In this document: piece by piece, positions 8,138 through 15,505 of the stretch
How positions within the stretch are numbered: the first letter of the stretch is position 1
Layout: the number at the start of each line of letters is the position of its first letter
NCBI RefSeq assembly: GCF_040729435.1
Contig: NZ_CP160398.1
Span: 4,941,001 to 5,005,000 of the forward strand
Source of the DNA: Pseudomonas sp. HOU2
Lineage (GTDB): Bacteria > Pseudomonadota > Gammaproteobacteria > Pseudomonadales > Pseudomonadaceae
Reading direction: 5' to 3'
DNA: 64,000 nucleotides
Made by a program: the position numbers and the translations under genes
Notes under the pieces: model-generated
Told to the model about the DNA's origin: nothing
What the model saw: only the letters and a program-made list of their open reading frames with translations
The model's database searches: none

Positions 8138-9031
8138 GTGGAGTTCAGCCAATTGCGGATCTTTCAGGCAGTCGCCGAGGAAGGTTCGATCACCCGCGCA
8201 GCAGAACGCCTGCACCGGGTGCCGTCCAACCTGTCGACCCGGCTCAAGCAGCTGGAAGAGCAATTGGGCGTCGAACTGTTCGTTCGTGAGCGTCAGCGTT
8301 TGCAGTTATCGCCTGCGGGAAAAGTCCTGCTGGACTACACCGGCAAGCTGTTCGCCCTGCGTGATCAAGCCAGTGCGGCAGTGATGGGCGGGCAACCGGC
8401 GGGGGATTTCGTTCTCGGTACGCTGTACAGCACCGCGGCAATCCACTTGCCGGCGTTGCTCGCGCGCTATCACAAGCAATATCCGGCGGTGAATCTGCAA
8501 GTGCAGTCCGGCCCCAGCGGCGAGTTGCTCGAAGGTCTGGTCTCCGGGCGTCTCGATGCGGCGTTGGTGGACGGTCCGCCGCAACTGGCCGGGATCGACG
8601 GGGTGCCGCTGTGTGACGAGCGTCTGGTGCTGATCAGTGAAGCCGATCACCCGCCGATCCGCAGCGCCAAAGAGGTCGAGGGCAGGGCGGTGTTCACCTT
8701 CCGTCATGGCTGCGCCTATCGCGCACGGCTGGAGGCGTGGTTCGTCCACTATCAGGCGGCGATGGGCCGGGCGATGGAGATCGAGTCGTATCAGGGCATG
8801 CTGGCTTGCGTGATTGCCGGCAGCGGTGTGGCATTGATGTCGGAGTCAATGCTGGCCAGTCTGCCGGGGCGCGAAAGCGTCGCGGTGCACCCTTTGGCCG
8901 AGCCGTTCGCCAGTGCGACAACGTGGCTCATGTGGCGCAAGGGCATGGTCGGGGCCAACCTCAATGCCTGGATTGAACAGCAGCAAGCGCTCTATCCCGT
9001 GGCTGCGAACGAAACCCGGCAAACGGCGTGA
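8138..9031 (+). CDS. LysR family transcriptional regulator, PtrR-like
   Basis: This 297-residue LysR regulator has an N-terminal winged helix-turn-helix (about residues 3-60, with SITRAAERLHRVPSNLSTRLKQLEEQLG) and a substrate-binding domain from about 88. The recognition helix with PSNLSTRLKQLE resembles the PtrR/YneJ group. I start at GTG 8138, which has GGAGA 8 nt upstream, rather than at the far upstream alternatives. It is divergent from the MFS gene and probably regulates it. In P. aeruginosa a LysR gene (PA1413) likewise precedes PA1414, which supports synteny with the next feature. Confidence 0.85.
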   Translation: MEFSQLRIFQAVAEEGSITRAAERLHRVPSNLSTRLKQLEEQLGVELFVRERQRLQLSPAGKVLLDYTGKLFALRDQASAAVMGGQPAGDFVLGTLYSTAAIHLPALLARYHKQYPAVNLQVQSGPSGELLEGLVSGRLDAALVDGPPQLAGIDGVPLCDERLVLISEADHPPIRSAKEVEGRAVFTFRHGCAYRARLEAWFVHYQAAMGRAMEIESYQGMLACVIAGSGVALMSESMLASLPGRESVAVHPLAEPFASATTWLMWRKGMVGANLNAWIEQQQALYPVAANETRQTA

Positions 9032-9108
9032 ACCAACCGATAGTAATTCTGTTCAATTCAGTAACAGATCATTGCGGATTTGGCCGAGCATTGCGTAGGA
9101 CTTCGGAC

Positions 9109-9114
9109 TATTAT
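9109..9114 (+). promoter_or_regulatory. Possible -10 element for the PA1414-family gene
   Basis: TATTAT lies 60 nt before the start codon at 9174, in a region otherwise low in A/T hexamers. No convincing -35 (GAGCAT at 17-bp spacing) and no clear TTGAT-N4-ATCAA Anr box are present. If it is used, the 5' UTR would be about 50 nt. Confidence 0.35.
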
Positions 9115-9173
9115 CAGTGCGAAGCGGCCTCAGAATTCCGGTCGCTCAGCACTACCCTGAAGGGGGCATGACG

Positions 9174-9302
9174 ATGAAAGATAAAATTCAGAACTGGCTG
9201 CACGATTTGGGTGTTGCCCTCGGCTTGATCGAACCGCCTCTGCAACCCGTACCGATCCGCACCGATGACGAACAGCGCCGGCGTCAGCCTCGCCGGCGGT
9301 AA
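9174..9302 (+). CDS. PA1414 family small protein (SicX sRNA locus homologue)
   Basis: This 42-residue protein reads MKDKIQNWLHDLGVALGLIE, then PPLQPVPIRTDDEQRRR and an Arg-rich tail, the pattern I know from PA1414-family proteins. ATG 9174 has AGGGGG 7 nt upstream; the in-frame ATG at 9168 is too close to that site. In P. aeruginosa the PA1414 locus produces the infection-associated small RNA SicX, so the transcript may matter as much as the peptide. The upstream LysR gene and the gbu genes downstream match the PA1413-PA1422 order I recall. Whether an SicX-like RNA is made here is inference. Confidence 0.65.
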   Translation: MKDKIQNWLHDLGVALGLIEPPLQPVPIRTDDEQRRRQPRRR

Positions 9303-9330
9303 GCACCACCCCATGTGAGTGACGCTGTTG

Positions 9331-9462
9331 TGGCGAGGGAGCTTGCTCCCGCCCGGCTGCGCAGCAGTCGTAAGGTCACTGAACAAGGTCCGTCTGGCAC
9401 AACCGGGCTGAATGGTTTTGGGGCTGCTTCGCAGCCCAGCGGGAGCAAGCTCCCTCGCCACA
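9331..9462. repeat. REP inverted pair, GTGGCGAGGGAGC-type
   Basis: Third REP class: GTGGCGAGGGAGCTTGCTCC and its inverse about 130 bp apart. Inner CTGCGCAGCAG and GCTGCTTCGCAGC stems give additional small hairpins. It separates the PA1414-family gene from the convergent small acidic protein gene. Confidence 0.9.
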
Positions 9463-9503
9463 GGGTTTCAGCTCACCCTGATGGTTGTATTTGGCAAACC
9501 CTC

Positions 9504-9752
9504 TCAATGCCGTCCAATCTCCAGTAAAAACCGGCTCAAGTCATTCGCGGTCTTCGCGGTCTTGAGCATGTGATCCTCTTCGGCAGTGAATGCCGTCAGT
9601 CCGAATTCATCTTCCAGATGGAAGATCAGATCCTCGATATCCGCCTTCTCCAGCCCCAGTTGCACCAGGCTGGTGTTGTCGTTGAAGTCGCGATTTTCCA
9701 GCAGGCGCTTGATGAACCGATGTACGGCGGCACGCACGGCAGCTCTTCTCAT
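9504..9752 (-). CDS. Acyl-carrier-protein-like protein lacking the phosphopantetheine serine
   Basis: This 82-residue acidic protein looks like an acyl carrier protein fold: NDNTSLVQLGLEKADIEDL followed by IFHLEDEFG. Aligned by eye with E. coli AcpP (LGADSLDTVELVMALEEEF), the LG, the D-x-x-(E/D)-L and the LEDEF match. The position of the modified Ser is Lys in LGLEKAD, so it could not carry a 4'-phosphopantetheine arm. The first 20 residues are basic (MRRAAVRAAVHRFIKRLLE). Its role is unknown; it could be a protein-binding domain derived from an ACP. It is downstream of the MBL-fold gene on the same strand, 42 bp away, and may be cotranscribed. Confidence 0.65.
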   Translation of the reverse strand: MRRAAVRAAVHRFIKRLLENRDFNDNTSLVQLGLEKADIEDLIFHLEDEFGLTAFTAEEDHMLKTAKTANDLSRFLLEIGRH

Positions 9753-9794
9753 GGCAGACAGTTTCGTTGTTGTTTTGACTGATTACAGCAGGCC

Positions 9795-10520
9795 TCAAGC
9801 GTGTCGGCGCAGCCATTCGTCAATCATCGAGCGCAGATGCTCGCCGGAAAAACTGCCGAAATGTCCGCCATGCACCGTGCGGATCGGTAGCGCCTGCAAG
9901 CGCCGCAGACTGGCGGCGTAATCCTGCAGATTGGAGTGGTAGGCGTCCTCGATCAACGGCCCGTCGTAAATGATGTCGCCGCTGAACAACGTTTCGGTCG
10001 CCGCTTCATACAGGCTGATCCCGCCCGGCGAATGCCCCGGCGTGTGCAGCACCTGCAAGGTGCGGTTGCCCAGATCCAGCACGTCGCCATCCTCGACAAA
10101 CCCGGTGGCCGGCGCGGCCTTGACCCGGTATTCGGCGTAGCACAGCGGGCAGCCCGGGTGCGCCTCGAACATGTCGTCGCCGACGAAGGCCCGGCTCAGG
10201 TCATTGTCACCATCCGGCGCGGCAAGAATGTCGGCCTCGGCGCGATGTACCAGGCGTTCGGCGAATTCGTGATGCCCGGCGATGTGATCAAAGTGGCAGT
10301 GGCTGGCGACGGCCACCAGCGGCCGTTCGGTGAGCCACGGCAACTGTTCGCGCAGGCTGACCAGCCCCGAGCCGCTGTCGAGCAGCAGATCCTTGTTGCG
10401 GCCCTGGATGTGCCAGAGGTTGCAGCGGTAGAACGGGCGGATGTACGGCTCGTGGATCAACCGGATGCCATCGCTCAAGCTCAAAACGTCGAACCATTGA
10501 TCGCGAGAAACAATCTTCAT
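9795..10520 (-). CDS. Metallo-beta-lactamase fold hydrolase
   Basis: This 241-residue soluble enzyme has the zinc-binding HxHxDH motif as SHCHFDHIAGH (about His74, His76, Asp78, His79), then LHTPGHSPGGISLYE and GDIIYDG for later metal ligands and a GGHFGSF at the C-terminus. This suits a glyoxalase II-like or other thioester/lactone hydrolase; the substrate is unknown. I start at ATG 10520 rather than the TTG before it, with GGAG about 10 nt upstream. A terminator at 10540-10574 isolates it from the transporter genes upstream. Confidence 0.85.
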   Translation of the reverse strand: MKIVSRDQWFDVLSLSDGIRLIHEPYIRPFYRCNLWHIQGRNKDLLLDSGSGLVSLREQLPWLTERPLVAVASHCHFDHIAGHHEFAERLVHRAEADILAAPDGDNDLSRAFVGDDMFEAHPGCPLCYAEYRVKAAPATGFVEDGDVLDLGNRTLQVLHTPGHSPGGISLYEAATETLFSGDIIYDGPLIEDAYHSNLQDYAASLRRLQALPIRTVHGGHFGSFSGEHLRSMIDEWLRRHA

Positions 10521-10539
10521 CAATCATTTTCTCCAGACG

Positions 10540-10574
10540 AAAAAAACGGGTGTGGCAACCGACGCCACACCCGT
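10540..10574 (-). terminator. Rho-independent terminator after the SSS transporter
   Basis: An 11-bp perfect stem (ACGGGTGTGGC and its inverse) with a 7-nt loop is followed on the minus strand by seven T residues. It ends the gbuA-to-symporter transcript before the MBL-fold gene. Confidence 0.9.
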
Positions 10575-10605
10575 CGAAGAAAGCATCAAGTCGTTACATC
10601 AAAGC

Positions 10606-11985
10606 TTAGATCGCACTCGCCACCGTCGCCGGGCGCGGGGAGACCAGGCTGACCACCACAAAACTCACCAGGCCCACAGCCAGGCTGTAGTAGATCGGCG
10701 TGTTGGCGTCCAGACCGTCCTTGAACATGAACAGCAGAGCGGTGGCAAAACCCAGGCCCATGCTGGCGATGGCGCCGGCGGTGGTCGCGCGTTTCCAGAA
10801 AATCGCACCGATCAGCGGAATCAGCATGCCGCCCACCAACAGGTTGTACGCCAGGGTCAGGGCGCTGATCACGTCATTCACCACCAGCGCGATGCCCAGG
10901 ACCACGACACCGGTCAGCAGGGTGAACAGGCGGTTGATCGCCAGGCTCGACTGTTTGCCGCCGCGCAATTTCGGCAGCAGGTCTTCAGTCAGGGTGGTGG
11001 CAGCAGCGAGCAGGCCGGCGCTGGCGGTGGACATCATCGCCGCCAGTGCCGCAGCGATTACCAGACCACGGATGCCGTCCGGCAGCGACAGTTTGACGAT
11101 GGCGGCGAAGGCGTTGTTGACGTTGTCCAGATCCGGGATCAGTACGTGAGCGGCCATGCCGATCAGTGCGCAGGCCAGACCGTAGAGGATGCAGTAGATA
11201 CCGGCGATGCTGCCGGCGTACTGGGCGACTTTGGCGGTCTTGACGGTGAACACCCGTTGCCAGATGTCTTGACCGATCAGGATGCCGAAGAAGTAGATCA
11301 TGAAGTAGGTGATGATCGTGTCCCAGCCGATGGTGGTGAAGTTGAACGCCGCTGCCGGCAGCTTCAGCACCAGTTCGTCCCAGCCGCCGACGCGGTACAG
11401 GCAGATCGGCAACAGGATGAACATCAGGCCCACGGTCTTGATGATGAACTGGACGATGTCTGTCAGGGTCAGCGACCACATGCCGCCGATCGCCGAGTAG
11501 ATCACCACCACGCCACCGCCGAGCAATACCGAGATCCAGAAGGGCAGGCCGAACAGCACTTGCAGTACGGTGCCGATCGCCAGGATCGAGGTCACGCCGA
11601 TCATCAGGGCATAGGCCAGCATGATCGCCGCGCTCGCCGAGCGGGCCATCGGGTTGTAGCGTTTTTCCAGCACCTGGGTAACGGTGTAGATCTTCAGTTT
11701 CAGCAGTGGTTTGGCAAGGAACAGGTTCAGCGCGACGATGCCGCAGCCCAGTGCCGCGCACAACCAGAAGCCGGAAATGCCATGCACGTAGCCCAGACGC
11801 ACGGTGCCGACGGTGGACGCGCCACCGAGTACGGTCGCGGCCATGGTGCCCATGTACAGGCTCGGGCCCAGGTTACGCCCGGCGACCAGAAAGTCCTCGT
11901 TGGTCTTGGCCTTGCGCATGCCGTAGTAGCCGAGCAACAGCATGCCGGCGGCGTAGATGAGGACGACGAATAAATCCAAAGCCAT
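10606..11985 (-). CDS. Sodium:solute symporter (SSS family), PA1418-like
   Basis: This 459-residue membrane protein has about 13 transmembrane helices. It shows SSS family features: YYGMRKAKTNEDFLVAGRNLG in the first loop, GGASTVGTVRLGYVHG in the second helix region, and AALAAMMSTASAGLLAAATT in helix 8, where the sodium-site Ser/Thr residues lie. Position in the gbu cluster and the P. aeruginosa order (PA1418) suggest uptake of guanidino compounds such as 4-guanidinobutyrate, but specificity is inferred. A REP pair separates it from the NCS1 gene upstream and a strong terminator follows. Confidence 0.85.
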   Translation of the reverse strand: MALDLFVVLIYAAGMLLLGYYGMRKAKTNEDFLVAGRNLGPSLYMGTMAATVLGGASTVGTVRLGYVHGISGFWLCAALGCGIVALNLFLAKPLLKLKIYTVTQVLEKRYNPMARSASAAIMLAYALMIGVTSILAIGTVLQVLFGLPFWISVLLGGGVVVIYSAIGGMWSLTLTDIVQFIIKTVGLMFILLPICLYRVGGWDELVLKLPAAAFNFTTIGWDTIITYFMIYFFGILIGQDIWQRVFTVKTAKVAQYAGSIAGIYCILYGLACALIGMAAHVLIPDLDNVNNAFAAIVKLSLPDGIRGLVIAAALAAMMSTASAGLLAAATTLTEDLLPKLRGGKQSSLAINRLFTLLTGVVVLGIALVVNDVISALTLAYNLLVGGMLIPLIGAIFWKRATTAGAIASMGLGFATALLFMFKDGLDANTPIYYSLAVGLVSFVVVSLVSPRPATVASAI

Positions 11986-12040
11986 GATGGCGTGTCTCCG
12001 ATTGTCTTTTTTATGTGGAACGCTGAATCGAATGCCTCTC

Positions 12041-12138
12041 TGTGGCGAGGGAGCTTGCTCCCGCTGGGCTGCGAAGCGGCCCCAACAGCTTCATTGCGAC
12101 TGCTGCGCAGTCGAGCGGGAGCAAGCTCCCTCGCCACA
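12041..12138. repeat. REP inverted pair, GTGGCGAGGGAGC-type
   Basis: This REP pair fills most of the gap between the NCS1 gene and the SSS gene, both on the minus strand, so it lies inside a likely polycistronic mRNA. It could stabilise the upstream part of that message. Confidence 0.9.
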
Positions 12139-12170
12139 AGAACTCCAATCCTTCAAATTTTCTGTGTGAA

Positions 12171-13682
12171 TCAGGCCGCCTGGCGCAGTGCCGATTTAGC
12201 TGGCGACTTCGCGCCTTGGCTGCGCGCATCCTGCGGTCCAAACACCTCCCGCGGTTCCGGGAACAGGCTCAGCAGCGTCAGGTACACCACCGAGGCCAGG
12301 CCCAGGGTCACCGGCAGGCTGATGTCGATACCACCGGCCATCTCGCCCAGCGGGCCGACGAACTGCCCCGGCAGGTTGACGAAACACAGGCCGACCGCCG
12401 CGCTCGGGATCCATGCGCCCAGGCCACGCCAGTTCCAGCCGTGGTTGAACCAGTAGCGTCCGCCTTGCTCGCCGCGAGTGAACACCTGCAGGTCATCCGG
12501 GCAGTAGAAGCCGCGACGCATCAAGAGGCCGATGATCATGATCACCATCCACGGGGTGGTGCAGGTGATGATCAGCACGGCGAAGGTCGACACGCTTTGC
12601 ACCAGGTTCGCCGCGAAGCGCCCGATGAAGATGAAGGCAATCGACAGCACGCCGATCAGCAGCGTGGCTTTCACGCGTGACAGCACCCGTGGGAACACGC
12701 TGGACATGTCCAGCCCGGTGCCATACAGCGAGGTGGTGCCGGTGGACATGCCGCCGATCACCGCAATCAGGCACACCGGCAGGAAGAACCAGCTCGGCGA
12801 TACCGCCAGCAGGCCGCCCACATAGTTGTTCGCCGCGATGTAGTCCGGCGCCTTGATCGCGACAATGGTCGCGGTGGTCAGGCCGAACAGGAACGGGATG
12901 AACGTGGCGATCTGCGACAGCACCACGGCGGCCATGATCCGCTGCTTGGAGGTGTCACGCGGGATGTAGCGCGACCAGTCGCCGAGGAACGCACCGAAGG
13001 AAATCGGGTTGCTCATCGCCACCAGCGCCGCGCCGATGAACGCCGCCCAGAAGCCCGGTTGACCGAGGTTCACCGTGCCGGCGTAGTTCACATCGAAAGG
13101 ACCGGCGAAGGCGAAGATGCCCAGCAGGAACAACAGGCTGGCGCTCCACACCGCGATCTTGTTCACCCACAGCAGAAAGCGGAAGCCGTAGATGCACACG
13201 GTCAGCACCAGAATCGCGAACAGACCGTAGGCCAGACCCAGGGTCAGGTCGGTTTCCGGCAGACCGATCAGGCGTTTCGCACCCCCGATCAACGCATCCC
13301 CCGAACTCCACACCGAGAGCGAGAAAAACGCGATGGCGGTCAACAGCGACAGGAACGAGCCGACGATCCGCCCGTGCACGCCGAAGTGGGCACCCGAGGA
13401 CACGGCATTGTTGGTGCCGTTGAGCGGGCCGAACAGGCCCATCGGTGCGAGGATCAGCGAGCCGAGCAGCACGCCCAGCACAATTGCCCAGACGCCGGCC
13501 TGAAACGACAGGCCGAACAGCACCGGGAAACTGCCGAGCACGGCGGTGGCAAAGGTATTGGAACCACCGAAGATCATCCGGAACAAGTCCGTCGGGCCTG
13601 CGGTGCGTTCGTGGTCCGGGATCTGCTCGACCCCGTGGGTTTCAATTTGCGTAAGGCTTTGGTCGTTGTTGTTGTTATTCAT
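12171..13682 (-). CDS. NCS1 family permease, PA1419-like
   Basis: This 503-residue protein has about twelve transmembrane segments and belongs to the NCS1 cytosine/purine/allantoin permease family. Landmarks are PTDLFRMIFGGSNTFATAVLG before and in helix 1, LAPMGLFGPLNGTNNAVSSGAHFGVHGRIVGS in helices 2-3, and PISFGAFLGDWSRYIP in the sixth helix. The N-terminus is an Asn run (MNNNNND). It is in the same direction as gbuA and the NTF2-like gene, 56 bp downstream of the latter. A role in guanidino-compound uptake is likely from context but not shown. Confidence 0.85.
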   Translation of the reverse strand: MNNNNNDQSLTQIETHGVEQIPDHERTAGPTDLFRMIFGGSNTFATAVLGSFPVLFGLSFQAGVWAIVLGVLLGSLILAPMGLFGPLNGTNNAVSSGAHFGVHGRIVGSFLSLLTAIAFFSLSVWSSGDALIGGAKRLIGLPETDLTLGLAYGLFAILVLTVCIYGFRFLLWVNKIAVWSASLLFLLGIFAFAGPFDVNYAGTVNLGQPGFWAAFIGAALVAMSNPISFGAFLGDWSRYIPRDTSKQRIMAAVVLSQIATFIPFLFGLTTATIVAIKAPDYIAANNYVGGLLAVSPSWFFLPVCLIAVIGGMSTGTTSLYGTGLDMSSVFPRVLSRVKATLLIGVLSIAFIFIGRFAANLVQSVSTFAVLIITCTTPWMVIMIIGLLMRRGFYCPDDLQVFTRGEQGGRYWFNHGWNWRGLGAWIPSAAVGLCFVNLPGQFVGPLGEMAGGIDISLPVTLGLASVVYLTLLSLFPEPREVFGPQDARSQGAKSPAKSALRQAA

Positions 13683-13738
13683 GATCTGCTCCGATCATAA
13701 AGGCGCGCCTCATCGTGTGTGAGGCGTCACCTGTTTGG

Positions 13739-14161
13739 CTAAGGGGATGGCAGCCCTTCCGGCATTGCGGACAAATGTTCGTGGCAGGCCAGCCAATGGC
13801 CTTGTTGTTCTAGGCTCGACGCTTGTTTCCTGAAAACAATCGTCTCGCGCTCCTGGCTGAAATGTTGCTCCCCTTGCATGCGCAGCTCGGTGGCCACGTC
13901 ATGGATAAACACCGCCACGTCACCTTGCAGGCTGACGAAGGCGTTGCTCGAAGTGCACGACAGCACTTCAAAGCCATCCTCGGCGCGCCAGCTGTCCCAC
14001 AAGGCCTGATAGGCATCGCGCGACAGCAACGGCTGTTCGAGGGTGTAAAACACGAAACTTGCATCGGCGCTGAACGCGCCGAAATAAGCTTCGCGATCGT
14101 TGCGAGCGAAGGCGGACACCAGATCGGCGGCCGCTTTCAACACCTGATCACGTTCGTTCAT
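13739..14161 (-). CDS. NTF2-like (SnoaL/DUF4440-type) protein, PA1420-like
   Basis: This 140-residue protein has the helix-then-sheet pattern of the NTF2/SnoaL-like superfamily: VLKAAADLVSAFARNDREAYFGAFSADASFVFYT at the start and alternating strands ending in WLACHEHLSAMP, much as in DUF4440/DUF3225 proteins. It lies 10 bp behind gbuA and is certainly cotranscribed with it. An enzymatic or small-ligand-binding role in guanidinobutyrate metabolism is plausible but unproven; no conserved acid-base pair can be assigned with confidence. Confidence 0.8.
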   Translation of the reverse strand: MNERDQVLKAAADLVSAFARNDREAYFGAFSADASFVFYTLEQPLLSRDAYQALWDSWRAEDGFEVLSCTSSNAFVSLQGDVAVFIHDVATELRMQGEQHFSQERETIVFRKQASSLEQQGHWLACHEHLSAMPEGLPSP

Positions 14162-14171
14162 GGCCGAACCC

Positions 14172-15122
14172 TCAGCGGTGGACCACGCCCGGCAGTACGC
14201 AGAGCATTTCGTACAGCAGGTTGGCGGCCAGCAGCGAGGTGTTGCCGGTGGTGTCGTAAGCGGGCGAGACTTCTACCAGATCGCAGCCGATCAGGTCGAG
14301 GCCCTGGCAGCCACGAACGATTTCAATCGCCTGAATGGTCGTCAGACCACCGATTTCCGGGGTGCCGGTGCCGGGCGCCCAGGCCGGGTCGATACCGTCG
14401 ATGTCGAAGCTCAGGTACACCGGGCCGCCGCCGACTTTCTCGCGCACTTCGGCCATCAGCGGTGCCAGCGACTTGTGCCAGCACTCTTCGGCTTGTACGA
14501 CGCGGAAGCCCTGATCGCGGCTCCAGTTGAAGTCGTCAGCGGTGTAGCCCTGTGCGCGCAGACCAATCTGCACCACGCGGTCGCAGTCCAGAAGACCTTC
14601 TTCGACGGCGCGACGGAAGGTCGTGCCGTGGGCGATCTTCTCGCCGAACATGTGATCGTTGACGTCAGCGTGGGCATCGATGTGCACCAGACCGACCTTG
14701 CCGTGCTTTTTGTGGATGGCACGCAGGATCGGCAGGGTGATGGTGTGGTCGCCACCCAGGGTCATCGGGATCACGTTGTGCTCGAGGATGTTGTCGTAGG
14801 CTTCTTCGATGATGCGCACGGCGTCGAGCAGGTTGAAGGTGTTGATCGCCACGTCACCGATGTCGGCAACCGACAGCGAGTCGAACGGCGCGGCGCCGGT
14901 GGCCATGTTGTACGGGCGGATCATCACCGATTCGGTGCGGATGTCGCGCGGCCCGAAGCGGGTGCCGGGGCGCAGCGAAGTACCGATGTCCAGGGGCACG
15001 CCAACGAAGGCAGCGTCCAGGCCGGCAGCGGTCGGTACATGGGGGAGTCGGAGCATGGTGGCGATGCCGCCGAAGCGCGGCATTTCGTTGCCGCCCAGTG
15101 GTTGGTGAAGAATCTTGTCCAC
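14172..15122 (-). CDS. gbuA: Guanidinobutyrase (ureohydrolase family)
   Basis: This 316-residue enzyme belongs to the arginase/agmatinase family. All manganese-ligand motifs are present: GGDHTITLP, HIDAHADVND and SFDIDGIDPAWAPGTGTPE. The DPAWAPGTGTPEIGGL signature and the divergent LysR gene match P. aeruginosa gbuA rather than agmatinase speB. It hydrolyses 4-guanidinobutyrate to 4-aminobutyrate and urea in the arginine decarboxylase/dehydrogenase routes. Downstream lie the NTF2-like, NCS1 and SSS genes, together a catabolic and uptake operon. It is expected to need GbuR for induction. Agmatinase activity cannot be excluded from the sequence. Confidence 0.85.
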   Translation of the reverse strand: MDKILHQPLGGNEMPRFGGIATMLRLPHVPTAAGLDAAFVGVPLDIGTSLRPGTRFGPRDIRTESVMIRPYNMATGAAPFDSLSVADIGDVAINTFNLLDAVRIIEEAYDNILEHNVIPMTLGGDHTITLPILRAIHKKHGKVGLVHIDAHADVNDHMFGEKIAHGTTFRRAVEEGLLDCDRVVQIGLRAQGYTADDFNWSRDQGFRVVQAEECWHKSLAPLMAEVREKVGGGPVYLSFDIDGIDPAWAPGTGTPEIGGLTTIQAIEIVRGCQGLDLIGCDLVEVSPAYDTTGNTSLLAANLLYEMLCVLPGVVHR

Positions 15123-15245
15123 GGGTAGGGCCTCATCGTCTTTGTTTTATTTATGTCGGCGCACCGTCGAGCACAGGTTCGGACGCCGCTGTGGGGCCGA
15201 TTCTGCGAAATGTAGTGCGGGGGAAGAATCGCTACGGGCAAAAAC

Positions 15246-15269
15246 TTAGTTCAGATTTTTCTAAACTAA
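15246..15269. promoter_or_regulatory. Candidate GbuR (LysR) operator
   Basis: A perfect inverted repeat TTAGTT-N12-AACTAA lies 124 bp before the gbuA start and 237 bp before gbuR. It is AT-rich in a GC-rich gap and has T-N11-A spacing inside it, as expected for a LysR-type recognition site. It is the only such palindrome in the divergent region. Confidence 0.5.
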
Positions 15270-15313
15270 TGGAGAGGCGCGGGATAGACTTCCCGAACCC
15301 GTACCGATACCCC

Positions 15314-15447
15314 TGTGGCGAGGGAGCTTGCTCCCGCTGGGCGGCGCAGCCGCCCCAAAACCACACGACTCGGTACACCTGATCAACTGTATTTGCCGGG
15401 TTTGCGACTGCTTCGCAGCCGAGCGGGAGCAAGCTCCCTCGCCACAA
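15314..15447. repeat. REP inverted pair inside the gbuA-gbuR divergent region
   Basis: A GTGGCGAGGGAGC-type REP pair with inner GGCGGCGCAGCCGCC and GACTGCTTCGCAGCC arms. It sits between two divergent promoters, an unusual place for a REP, and places the candidate operator far from gbuR. The whole 15123-15505 gap consists of the operator region and this element. Confidence 0.9.
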
Positions 15448-15505
15448 GGGATGTGGTGTGGTGCAGCGTTCTACGCACCTGTGATCCTTGTTTGTGGAGT
15501 ACCTG

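Noticed and set aside
9071..9090. Anr box upstream of the PA1414-family gene
   Set aside because: Only a TTGCG half-site is present at the expected distance; the second half does not match ATCAA.
9315..9527. Open frames with MARELAPAGLRSS-like starts at several places (9114, 11727, 12042, 18644, 63276)
   Set aside because: The sequence is REP DNA read as protein. It is identical at unrelated sites and not a gene family.
14160..15128. A 322-codon plus-strand frame opposite gbuA
   Set aside because: It is the complement of a well-conserved ureohydrolase gene and shows no plausible protein features.
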